Below, piece by piece: positions 7,070-13,780 of a stretch of 13,780 nt of DNA; positions within the stretch are counted from its first letter, which is position 1, and each line of letters starts with the position of its first letter. The position numbers and the translations under genes were made by a program. A model generated the notes under the pieces. The model was not told where the DNA came from. It worked only from the letters and a program-made list of their open reading frames with translations, and made no database searches. Source of the stretch: an archaeon (lineage in GTDB: Archaea > Methanobacteriota > Methanobacteria > Methanobacteriales > Methanobacteriaceae); NCBI GenBank assembly GCA_024409165.1, contig JAKSUE010000008.1:1-13780 (forward strand), written 5' to 3'.

Positions 7070-8467
7070 GGCGATTTAGAACCTCATGCATTTAGGGATA
7101 AAACAGATAAATATGTTAAGAAAAGACCTCCATGGATTGAATATAAGATTCATATTGTGGTTTTGTTTATTGTTATTGTTTCTATGTGTATAGGTATTAT
7201 AGAAATTCCAATTACAAGTACTGTTAGTATTCTGTTATTACCTTTAATTTATGCTTTAATTATTGGTTTAGCTCTTTTCCTTATACCTCAAGTTAAATTT
7301 GTAGGTAAGAAGCAATCTAAAGTAGCTGAAGGAATTATGGTATTGTTTATTGGTGTATTAATAGCTAAATTGGCTGTTTCAAGTGGTCAAGCTATTGATG
7401 TTATTATTAAAATGGGTCCTGTTTTAATAATCAAACAAATTGGTTGTTTAGGTTCTTTATTTGCATTACCTGTTGGTTTACTTCTTGGTTTTAAGAGAGA
7501 AGTTATTGGTATGTCAACATCTATTTGTAGGGAGCCTGATTTAGGTATTATTATTGATAGATATGGTTTTAAATCTCCTGAAACTCGTGGAGTTTTAACT
7601 GTCTTTATTATTGGATCTATTATTGGTACTGTATTCATTAGTTTCTTATCAAGTATTTGTGCTTCTGTTATTCCATTACACCCATATGCTTATGCTATGG
7701 CTTGTGGTATTGGTAGTGCAAGTATGAATGTAGCTGCTGTTACTCCACTTATGCATTTATTCCCTGCTATGGCAAGTGATTTAGAAGCATTTGCAGGTTG
7801 TAGTAACCTTATTACTTTCTGTGTAGGTATTTACTTAGTTATATTTGTTGCAATACCTTTAGCTGAAAAAATGTATGTTTGGTTAGAACCTGCTATTGGT
7901 AAAGGTAAAGTTAGTGAAGAAGAAGTAGAAGAAGAAACTATTAAAGAAGAACCTAAAAAGGAAGAAAAATCTGGTAAAATTCTTAATTTAGACTTTTCTG
8001 AAGGTTCTCCATTAAGTTTAGGTAAACTTGAAAGATGGTCTGTTTTACTTTTAATATTTTCTGTAATTGTAGCTATTGGTAACTGGGTAGGTTTCCAACA
8101 TTCTATTATTAATGGATTTATTGGAATGATTTGTTTATCCATAATTGTAATAATAGGTATGGCTCTTGAAAGAATAATTACTTGGAATATTCCATCTATC
8201 CTTTATATAAGTGTATTAGGTATTGTATTATCAATTCCTGGTGTTCCAACTGCAGATGCATTATCATTCTTTGTATCTCAAATCGATTTAAGTGTTATCT
8301 GTACAGCATTCTTAGCTTATGTTGGTATAGCTATTGGTAATGATTGGACTAAATTTAAGAAAATGGGATGGAAAGGAATCATTGTTACTCTATTTGTAAT
8401 CGGAGGAACTTTTTTACTTTCAGCAGTTATTGCTCAAGGAACATTAATGGCTACTGGAATGATTTAA
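7064..8467 (+). CDS. DUF3100-family integral membrane protein, probable transporter
   Basis: A 467-residue membrane protein with about 11-12 hydrophobic helices in two halves. The first half carries conserved loops such as STSICREPDLG, DRYGFKSPETRGV and GIGSASMNVAAVTPLMHLFPAM. The halves are joined by a highly charged Glu/Lys linker (about 280-306). This pattern matches DUF3100 proteins. Transport of an organic acid is inferred from the enzymes downstream, not shown. Start: the usual GTG at 7157 has no ribosome binding site and would cut into the first helix. The frame is open back to 7058 with no ATG, GTG or TTG. The extra stretch KGDLEPHAFRDKTDKYVKKR reads as a normal cytosolic N-terminus, and AGGAG at 7050-7054 points to ATT at 7064 (or 7061). 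Confidence 0.8.
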   Translation: MKGDLEPHAFRDKTDKYVKKRPPWIEYKIHIVVLFIVIVSMCIGIIEIPITSTVSILLLPLIYALIIGLALFLIPQVKFVGKKQSKVAEGIMVLFIGVLIAKLAVSSGQAIDVIIKMGPVLIIKQIGCLGSLFALPVGLLLGFKREVIGMSTSICREPDLGIIIDRYGFKSPETRGVLTVFIIGSIIGTVFISFLSSICASVIPLHPYAYAMACGIGSASMNVAAVTPLMHLFPAMASDLEAFAGCSNLITFCVGIYLVIFVAIPLAEKMYVWLEPAIGKGKVSEEEVEEETIKEEPKKEEKSGKILNLDFSEGSPLSLGKLERWSVLLLIFSVIVAIGNWVGFQHSIINGFIGMICLSIIVIIGMALERIITWNIPSILYISVLGIVLSIPGVPTADALSFFVSQIDLSVICTAFLAYVGIAIGNDWTKFKKMGWKGIIVTLFVIGGTFLLSAVIAQGTLMATGMI

Positions 8468-8488
8468 TTTTAATCATTTCACTTTTTT
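8458..8488 (+). terminator. Hairpin plus T-tract after the DUF3100 gene
   Basis: AATGATT (8458-8464, overlapping the stop codon) pairs with AATCATT (8472-8478) across a TAATTTT loop. A T7 run follows from 8482. This suggests that at least part of the transcription stops before the PrpD-family gene, which has its own TATA box. Confidence 0.5.
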
Positions 8489-8583
8489 TATTTATTTAAT
8501 ATAATATTCAATATTTTATATTTTTATTTATTTTAAATATTCAACATATTTTATTTTTATTTATTATAAAAATTTTTCAATTA

Positions 8584-8592
8584 TTTTATATA
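8584..8592 (+). promoter_or_regulatory. TATA box of the MmgE/PrpD gene
   Basis: TTTTATATA contains the exact archaeal box TTTATATA (8585-8592). Its centre is about 27 bases before the ATG at 8616, which places the transcription start at or within a few bases of the start codon. No Shine-Dalgarno sequence is present before the ATG, consistent with a leaderless mRNA. Confidence 0.65.
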
Positions 8593-8615
8593 CTTGTTTT
8601 AATATAATTTTTCAT

Positions 8616-10049
8616 ATGATTATAAGAGAATTTTCTAAATTTTTAATTAATCTTAATTTTGAAGATATTCCTAAAGAAAGTATTGAAAAAGCTAAATTAT
8701 GTCTTTTAGATTATTTTTCTGTTTGTAATAGAGGACTTAATGAAGAAAATTCTAAAATACTTATTAAATCACTATCTGAATTTACTAATTATGATAAATC
8801 TCTTTTAAATAACGGTTTAATAAGAGGAATCGCATCTCATAGCTTAGATTTAGATGATGGTCATAGATTAGGATTTTTACATCCGGGAACTATTGTTTTT
8901 TCAACTGCACTTGCTATAATTCAAGATGAAAAACTTAAAACTGAATATAATTTTTCATCTAAAGATTTCTTTGAATCTGTAATTGTAGGTTATGAAATAG
9001 CTGTTGTTTTAGGGAAATTAGTTAATCCTTCCCATAGGAATCAAGGGTTTCATAGTACCGGAACAATTGGTACTTTTATATCTGGAGCAGTTGCATCTAA
9101 ACTTCTAAAATTTGATTTAGATAAAACAATAAACTGTTTAGCTCTTTGTGGTACTCAATCTGCAGGTCTTTTAGAATCAGATCATAGTGGTTCTATGGGA
9201 AAAGCACTTCATGCTGGAAAAGCAGTTCATAATGGTTTAATATCTGCAATTTTAGCGAAAAATGGATTTACAGGTGCTGAAACTATTATTGAAGGCGATG
9301 AAGGATTTTTAAAAGCTATGGTTTCTGATTTTGATATTAAAAATTTTGATTTTAAATTATTTTTAAATGAAAATCTTGGAAAATTCCATATAAATGAAGT
9401 TTATCTTAAAAAATATCCATTTTGTAGACATATTCACTCAGCTATAGATTCTATTTTATATTTAAGAGGTCAATTATTAAAATATGATGAAGAACTTGAG
9501 TTTGCATTAGATTTAATTGATGAGATTAAAGTTGAAACTTATAAAATAGCAAGTGAACATAATGATTATAATCCTAAAACAGAACAAGCTTTAAAACAGT
9601 CTTTACCCTATGCAATAGCTATTTATTTAATTTGTGGAGATTGTAATTTAGATAAAATTGATGATTTAATTAATAATGGTCTTTTAAATGATGAATATGG
9701 TGAAGATGGTGAAAATTATTTAGATGATGAAGAAATAATTCTTATAAAAGAAATTGTAAATAAAGTTAAAATTTATCTTGATTTAGAATTAGAAAAATTA
9801 ACTCCAAATAAAAGATCCTCTCGAGTAATTATTAAATTTAGTAAAGATTATGCATTAGGATTTAATTTTGATAAAAACCTTGAAAAAACCGTTTATTATC
9901 CATTAGGTGAAATTGAAAATCCATTAGAGTGGGAGGATATTTTAGATAAATTTTCTAACTTAAATCCAAATTATGATATTAATAAATTAGAAATTATAAA
10001 AGATATGGAAAACAAAGATATCTACAGTGTGTTGAAGTGGTTAATATGA
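8616..10049 (+). CDS. MmgE/PrpD-family dehydratase or decarboxylase
   Basis: A 477-residue cytosolic enzyme of the MmgE/PrpD family, which includes 2-methylcitrate dehydratase (PrpD) and cis-aconitate decarboxylase. Family landmarks in order: HSLDLDDGH (75-83), GYEIAVVLGK (125-134), GFHSTGTIGTF (144-154), the HAGKAVHNG helix (199-207) leading to GFTGAETII, and KKYPFCRHIHSAID (265-278). These are the segments that line the active site in the family. The actual substrate, whether methylcitrate, citrate, cis-aconitate or another branched acid, cannot be read from them. An acidic insertion (about 350-372) enlarges the C-terminal domain. The next gene overlaps its stop codon, so the two are co-translated. 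The mRNA appears leaderless. Confidence 0.88.
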   Translation: MIIREFSKFLINLNFEDIPKESIEKAKLCLLDYFSVCNRGLNEENSKILIKSLSEFTNYDKSLLNNGLIRGIASHSLDLDDGHRLGFLHPGTIVFSTALAIIQDEKLKTEYNFSSKDFFESVIVGYEIAVVLGKLVNPSHRNQGFHSTGTIGTFISGAVASKLLKFDLDKTINCLALCGTQSAGLLESDHSGSMGKALHAGKAVHNGLISAILAKNGFTGAETIIEGDEGFLKAMVSDFDIKNFDFKLFLNENLGKFHINEVYLKKYPFCRHIHSAIDSILYLRGQLLKYDEELEFALDLIDEIKVETYKIASEHNDYNPKTEQALKQSLPYAIAIYLICGDCNLDKIDDLINNGLLNDEYGEDGENYLDDEEIILIKEIVNKVKIYLDLELEKLTPNKRSSRVIIKFSKDYALGFNFDKNLEKTVYYPLGEIENPLEWEDILDKFSNLNPNYDINKLEIIKDMENKDIYSVLKWLI

Positions 10050-10930
10050 TGAATGAGACAAAATTAACACTTAAAAAATTAGGAATTGAAGAAATTAATT
10101 CTGATTATGTATCAAATAAACGATTTAAAGATGGAGGTCAATATAGATTTGAAGTTCCAGGAATTCAAGGTCCTTCAGCACTTAAATCTCTTTTAGATGC
10201 TTGTAATGATTATGATTTAAAAATTCATAGAGCTACTCAAACAAAAGGAATAATGTTTTTATTAGATGATGAAATCAATCAAATGCTTGATTTAGCTCAA
10301 GATAATAATATTCAATTGTTTTTAGCAGTTGGTCCAAGAGCTACTTATGACACAAGTGCAACTGTCCAAACAGAAGAAGGAAAACGTATTGGGTACCGTC
10401 TTAGAGGTTATGATAATCTCACCTTTGCTATTGAAGATGTAAAAAGAGCAGTAAATCTTGGTGTAAGAGGAATTTTACTCTATGATGAAGGACTTCTTTA
10501 TGTTCTTTCTAAAATGAGAGATATGGGGGAACTTCCAAAAGACCTAAAATTTAAATTATCTGCACATGCAGGATGCTCAAATCCCGCTTCTGCTAAATTA
10601 TTTGAATCTATTGGTCTTAATTCACTTAATCCAGTCCGTGATTTACAAATCAATATGTTAGCATCACTTAGACAAGCTATTGATATTCCTATTGATGTCC
10701 ACACAGAAAATCCAAAATCCACAGGAGGATTTATACGTCACTACGAAGTTCCACAAATGATTAAAGTTGCAAGTCCAATTTATCTAAAAACAGGTGGTTC
10801 AATAGCTAAAACCCATAGTTGGAATACAACTGATAATGAAGCTAAATTAAGAGCTAAACAAGTAGCTTTAGTTAAAAATATGATTGAAAATCATTATCCT
10901 GAAGCTAAAATGAGCGATTCAATTGAATAA
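10046..10930 (+). CDS. TIM-barrel protein, U32 peptidase-like in part, function unknown
   Basis: A 294-residue cytosolic protein. Segments such as GPSALKSLLDAC, IQLFLAVGPRATYD, GVRGILLYDEG, KLSAHAGCSNPASAKLF, PIDVHTENPK and PIYLKTGG alternate like strands and loops of a TIM barrel. The SAHAGCSNPASAKLFESIGLNSLN stretch (about 171-194) resembles the barrel of U32-type proteins. However, the Cys-rich U32 peptidase signature is absent, so proteolysis is not claimed. Conserved-looking His, Cys and Glu residues at barrel ends (H173, C176, H218, E220) could form an active site. The start ATG at 10046 overlaps the PrpD-family stop codon in ATGA (the next ATG at 10049 and GTG at 10037 are alternatives). 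The tight coupling argues that it works with the PrpD-family enzyme. Confidence 0.65.
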   Translation: MMNETKLTLKKLGIEEINSDYVSNKRFKDGGQYRFEVPGIQGPSALKSLLDACNDYDLKIHRATQTKGIMFLLDDEINQMLDLAQDNNIQLFLAVGPRATYDTSATVQTEEGKRIGYRLRGYDNLTFAIEDVKRAVNLGVRGILLYDEGLLYVLSKMRDMGELPKDLKFKLSAHAGCSNPASAKLFESIGLNSLNPVRDLQINMLASLRQAIDIPIDVHTENPKSTGGFIRHYEVPQMIKVASPIYLKTGGSIAKTHSWNTTDNEAKLRAKQVALVKNMIENHYPEAKMSDSIE

Positions 10931-10943
10931 TAGAGGAATATTT

Positions 10944-10961
10944 AATATTATAATATTATAA
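10944..10961 (+). promoter_or_regulatory. Possible TATA element before the fumarase-like gene
   Basis: ATATTATAATATTATAAT lies within the 74-base spacer after the TIM-barrel gene. Transcription could begin near 10978-10985. The low sequence complexity makes this a weak call; read-through from the upstream pair of genes is equally possible. Confidence 0.3.
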
Positions 10962-11004
10962 TTTTTTTAAGAATTTAATAGTATTAATAATTAGGTGTAT
11001 TGTA

Positions 11005-11889
11005 ATGGATTTGATAAATAAAGCTCAAAAAGCAGTTATTGATGCAAGTACAAGTATTAGTTCAGATAGAATTAAAGCTTATCAAAATGCATTAAAAATA
11101 GAAAAAGAAAATAATAATGATAATGCAGTTTGGGCTTTAGAACAAATGATTGCTAATTTTGATGTAGCTTACGAAAATAAATTACCTTTATGTGATGATA
11201 CAGGAATTCCTCATGTTTTAGTGGAAGTAGGTGAAGAAAGGGAACTTCCAAGTCACTTTTTTAATTCTATGAATGTGGGTATAGCTAATGGTTTAGATAA
11301 ACTTCCTGCACGTCCAATGGCTGTTAAAGGTAATGATATTGAACGTATTGAACAATCATGTGGTTTATTTGAAAATCCATCTGCAATGAAACCTGTATCC
11401 TTCTTATTTGAACAAAAAGACGATTCTACTTATGGTAAAAATTTAGGAAAAAACACTGATAAAATTAAAGTACATATTATTTTACAAGGTGGAGGACCTG
11501 AAATAAGAGCTAAAACCTATCGTGTTTTCCATAAAAGGTCTAAAGATGTTGTTTTAGGTGAAGCAACTGAATGGTTAAAAGAATCTTTATCTATGTTAGG
11601 TTGTACTCCTTCACTTCCATCTATTGGTATTGGTAGATCTCATTTTGAAGCTAATTCTTTAATGCTCAGAGCGATGGTTCATGGAAATTTAGATAATCTT
11701 TCTCAAATTGAAAAAAACATCACAAAAGAGCTCAATAATACTAATATTGGTCCAATGGGCTTTGGTGGTAAAACTACTGTTCTTGGAACTTTTATTAATA
11801 TAGGTCATCAAAGAGCAAGTGGTGTTAGAGTTGTAGCTACTCGTCCTGCATGTTTTGTAGAACCAAGAATCGGAAGTTTTGAATTTTAA
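11005..11889 (+). CDS. Class I fumarase alpha-subunit-like iron-sulfur hydro-lyase
   Basis: A 294-residue protein homologous to the alpha subunit (N-terminal domain) of class I fumarase and tartrate dehydratase, which hold a [4Fe-4S] cluster and add or remove water. Three cysteines fall where the family has its cluster ligands: Cys63 in PLCDDTG, Cys200 in LGCTPSLPSIGIG and Cys283 in ATRPAC. The family's NTxDNTP segment is replaced by FENPSAMKP (122-130), and KGGGSEN by QGGGPEIRA (161-169). The substrate is therefore probably not fumarate. No beta subunit is encoded in the window. AGGTG at 10993-10997 supports the start. The neighbours suggest it hydrates or dehydrates an acid in the same pathway as the PrpD-family protein. 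Confidence 0.8.
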   Translation: MDLINKAQKAVIDASTSISSDRIKAYQNALKIEKENNNDNAVWALEQMIANFDVAYENKLPLCDDTGIPHVLVEVGEERELPSHFFNSMNVGIANGLDKLPARPMAVKGNDIERIEQSCGLFENPSAMKPVSFLFEQKDDSTYGKNLGKNTDKIKVHIILQGGGPEIRAKTYRVFHKRSKDVVLGEATEWLKESLSMLGCTPSLPSIGIGRSHFEANSLMLRAMVHGNLDNLSQIEKNITKELNNTNIGPMGFGGKTTVLGTFINIGHQRASGVRVVATRPACFVEPRIGSFEF

Positions 11890-11908
11890 AAAAATTTATT
11901 ATTAATAG

Positions 11909-11924
11909 TTTATAAATTTATAAA
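11909..11924 (+). promoter_or_regulatory. Tandem TATA boxes before the citryl-CoA lyase-like gene
   Basis: TTTATAAA occurs twice back to back (11909-11916 and 11917-11924) in the 71-base spacer. Initiation about 25 bases downstream, near 11938-11946, would give a short leader carrying GAGGT at 11951-11955. The last enzyme gene may therefore be expressed independently of those upstream. Confidence 0.5.
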
Positions 11925-11960
11925 TGTAATAAATATTTATTTCTAATCACGAGGTAGAAA

Positions 11961-13121
11961 ATGGATAATTATAAACAACCTAAAAAAGGAATTCGAAATA
12001 TTTCAAATAAAGATATTAATCAATATATTGATGATATTCCTATGGAAAAACCTGTAAGATATTCTAATAATTATTCTAATAATTCTAATTATGAAGATTA
12101 TGAGGATTATATGGATAATTATGTAGATAATTATGTTGATGAATATATTGATGATATTGTTGAAGATTATGTAGATAATTCTGAATCTAACGATTCCAAT
12201 CTTAACTCTAATTCTAATTCTAATTTTAATTCCGAGTTTAATTCTAATTCCAATTATAATTCTAATTATAATTCTAGTTATATTGATGAATATGATGAAA
12301 TTCCTTTTAAAAGAGGATTTAAAGTTCCTGAGCATAAATTAACAACTAAAATTACAGAAGTTAAACCTAATGAGATATCTACTCGTGGCTTTAATCAGGT
12401 GGATTTAATTTCTAATCTTAGTTATGCAGAAATGGTTTTCTTGATTTTAAAAGGAAGATTGCCTTCTAAAAAGGAATCTAAGATGTTTAATCATTGTTTA
12501 GTTTCTTTTGTTGATCATGGTGTAACTCCACCAAGTACCCAATCTGCAAGATTAATTGCATCTTCAGGGTCTCCGCTTAATAATGCAGTTGCTGGAGGTT
12601 TATTATCCTTTGGTAAAAACCATGCTGGAGCTATTGAAAAATCAATGAAATTATTACAAGATGGAATCAAAAGTTTAAATCTTGATAAAATTGACCCAAG
12701 ACTTGTTAATAAATACATTGCAAGATTAGCTATTAATATTGTAAATGAATATGAAGCAAAATCTGAAAGAATCCCTGGTTTTGGTCACAGATATCATGAT
12801 AAAGACCCTCGTGCAGTTAGATTAATTGATTTAGCTATTCTTGAATCTGCAATAGGTCCACACACTAAACTTGCCCTTGTAATCGAATCCATCTTGTCTG
12901 AGCGAAAAGGAATCTGTCTAAATGTTGATGGAGCAAATGCAGGTTTACTATCTGATTTAGGATTTGACAGTAAATTAGGTATAGGTATCTTTATGATTGG
13001 TCGTTTACCTGGTTTAGTAGCCCATTCCTTTGAAGAAATGAGAGAAGAAGACAAATTCAGACGTTTCTGTGATTTAGAAGACATTGTTTATGAAGGTTTA
13101 CAAAATAAATCAATTAAATAG
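11961..13121 (+). CDS. Citrate synthase / citryl-CoA lyase-family protein with low-complexity N-terminal region
   Basis: The catalytic part (about 119-386) belongs to the citrate synthase superfamily. By the spacing of NHAGA, PGFGHRYHDKDPR and NVDGANAGLL it is closest to the short citryl-CoA lyase type. The three catalytic residues appear to be present: His221, His276 and Asp323. Such enzymes either cleave citryl-CoA to acetyl-CoA and oxaloacetate or run the synthase direction; the sequence does not decide which. The usual large N-terminal citrate synthase domain is lacking. Instead residues about 35-108 are an Asn/Ser/Tyr/Asp/Glu-rich tract (NYVDNYVDEY, NSNSNSNFNS) after a basic opening (MDNYKQPKKGIRN). 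GAGGT at 11951-11955 sets the start five bases later. Acts in the cytosol, presumably with the upstream dehydratases. Confidence 0.85.
   Translation: MDNYKQPKKGIRNISNKDINQYIDDIPMEKPVRYSNNYSNNSNYEDYEDYMDNYVDNYVDEYIDDIVEDYVDNSESNDSNLNSNSNSNFNSEFNSNSNYNSNYNSSYIDEYDEIPFKRGFKVPEHKLTTKITEVKPNEISTRGFNQVDLISNLSYAEMVFLILKGRLPSKKESKMFNHCLVSFVDHGVTPPSTQSARLIASSGSPLNNAVAGGLLSFGKNHAGAIEKSMKLLQDGIKSLNLDKIDPRLVNKYIARLAINIVNEYEAKSERIPGFGHRYHDKDPRAVRLIDLAILESAIGPHTKLALVIESILSERKGICLNVDGANAGLLSDLGFDSKLGIGIFMIGRLPGLVAHSFEEMREEDKFRRFCDLEDIVYEGLQNKSIK
12063..12284 (+). repeat. In-frame low-complexity repeat inside the citryl-CoA lyase-like gene
   Basis: Two simple-sequence blocks lie within the reading frame. 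The first (12100-12180) is rich in GATTAT/GATAAT units encoding Asp, Tyr, Asn and Val. The second (about 12198-12280) is built on AATTCT hexamers encoding Asn-Ser. Units are multiples of three, so gain or loss of units keeps the frame. The rest of the gene is not repetitive. Confidence 0.75.
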
Positions 13122-13195
13122 TTAAATTAATTAATATTATCCTAATTTAATATTAATTTAATATTCATATTTTAATAAATTGTAGGGGATATTTT

Positions 13196-13702
13196 ATGGA
13201 ATTTTTTGATGTAATTGAAGAAAGATACAGTATGAGAGGTTTCACAGACCAAGAAGTTGAAAAAGAAAAATTAGATAAAGTTTTAGAAGCTGCTCGTCTT
13301 GCACCAACTGGTGTTAATTTCCAACCTTTCAAAGTCTTTGTTATTGAAACTAAAAACAATAAAGAAGCATTATCTGAAATTTACGGTGCTGAATGGTTTG
13401 TTGAAGCTCCTTATGTCCTTTGTGTTGCAGCTAATAAAGATGCTGCTTGGACAAGACCATGGGATGGTAAAAACATAGCAGATATTGATGCAACAATTGT
13501 AATGGATCATATGATTCTTGCAGCTACTGATTTAGGTCTTGGAACTTGCTATATTGCAGCATTCAAAGCAGATATTGCAAAAGAATTCTTAGAACTTGAA
13601 GACAACTGGGAACCTGTATTATTCACTCCCCTTGGATATGGAAATGCAGATCCAAGAGATACTCCAAGAAAACCAGTTGAAGAATTAGTTGTTTATAAAT
13701 AG
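13196..13702 (+). CDS. Nitroreductase-family flavoprotein
   Basis: A small (168-residue) FMN-dependent nitroreductase-family protein; such enzymes transfer electrons from NAD(P)H to varied acceptors, usually as dimers. Landmarks: the FMN-phosphate-binding RYSMRGF (10-16), APTGVNFQPF (36-45), the mid-protein helix MDHMILAATDLGLGTC (103-118) and LGYGNADP (146-153) near the C-terminus. Length and motifs fit the short archaeal type. A G-rich ribosome binding site (AGGGGAT, 13184-13190) precedes the ATG. It lies 74 bases after the citryl-CoA lyase-like gene on the same strand. It may be a separate unit, because nothing in it points to the acid metabolism upstream. Its natural substrate is unknown. 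Confidence 0.93.
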   Translation: MEFFDVIEERYSMRGFTDQEVEKEKLDKVLEAARLAPTGVNFQPFKVFVIETKNNKEALSEIYGAEWFVEAPYVLCVAANKDAAWTRPWDGKNIADIDATIVMDHMILAATDLGLGTCYIAAFKADIAKEFLELEDNWEPVLFTPLGYGNADPRDTPRKPVEELVVYK

Positions 13703-13741
13703 TTATAAATAGTTATTTATAGTTATTTATAGTTTTTTTTT
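13701..13741 (+). terminator. Tandem 10-bp repeats and T-tract after the nitroreductase gene
   Basis: Three 10-base units starting AGTTAT (13701-13710 AGTTATAAAT, then two AGTTATTTAT at 13711-13730) begin inside the stop codon and run into a T9 tract (13733-13741). The position and T-tract fit a terminator; the tandem units may be slippage-derived. Confidence 0.5.
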
Positions 13742-13780
13742 AAAAAAAGAGTTTTATAAATAATCTTATGATTATTTATT

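Noticed and set aside
10046..10930. Annotation as methylisocitrate lyase (PrpB), tempting from length and context
   Set aside because: The PrpB/isocitrate lyase active-site motif is not present; only the barrel fold is shared.
12003..12335. - strand ORF of 110 codons, rich in Ile and Arg
   Set aside because: Mirror image of the Asn/Asp/Tyr repeat tract in the citryl-CoA lyase-like gene; the composition is a by-product of the repeat.
13701..13730. Tandem 10-bp units considered as a CRISPR-like or integration repeat
   Set aside because: Too short, no spacers, and continuous with a T-tract terminator.

Overview
The window looks like chromosomal DNA of an AT-rich methanogenic archaeon of the Methanobacteriales, most likely Methanobrevibacter or a close relative. 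It carries tiaS, which makes the archaeal tRNA-Ile2 modification agmatidine, and an archaeal HTH regulator family protein. It also has archaeal TATA boxes of the TTTATATA type, AGGTGA-type ribosome binding sites and T-tract terminators, with long AT-rich spacers between genes. I see no rRNA, tRNA, CRISPR array, insertion sequence or phage gene.

Left part (1-6605), mainly housekeeping. serA (phosphoglycerate dehydrogenase, - strand) is divergent from a DUF4013-type membrane protein, with a 347-base spacer carrying a repeated operator-like motif. Next come a TIM-barrel-like conserved protein that probably starts at ATT, and a 54-residue two-helix membrane protein on the - strand. An archaeal HTH regulator (- strand) is then divergent from tiaS.

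Middle (6606-7063). A 458-base gene-free stretch holds a duplicated TTTATCATGA module, several TATA boxes and a probable leader. The leader contains four copies, in two orientations, of CTTAATAAT. One copy overlaps the start codon of the next gene, so an RNA switch is possible.

Right part (7064-13702), the most interesting region. Six genes lie on the + strand: a DUF3100 membrane protein (start probably ATT), an MmgE/PrpD-family enzyme (probably leaderless mRNA), an overlapping TIM-barrel protein, a divergent class I fumarase alpha-like iron-sulfur protein without a beta partner, a citrate synthase/citryl-CoA lyase-family protein with an Asn/Ser/Tyr/Asp-rich N-terminal region, and a small nitroreductase. 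A membrane carrier, a citrate synthase fold, a PrpD fold, a hydro-lyase fold and a TIM barrel together resemble the logic of a methylcitrate- or citrate-type pathway built from unusual parts. The substrate cannot be read from the sequence. This cluster is my candidate for an undescribed system.
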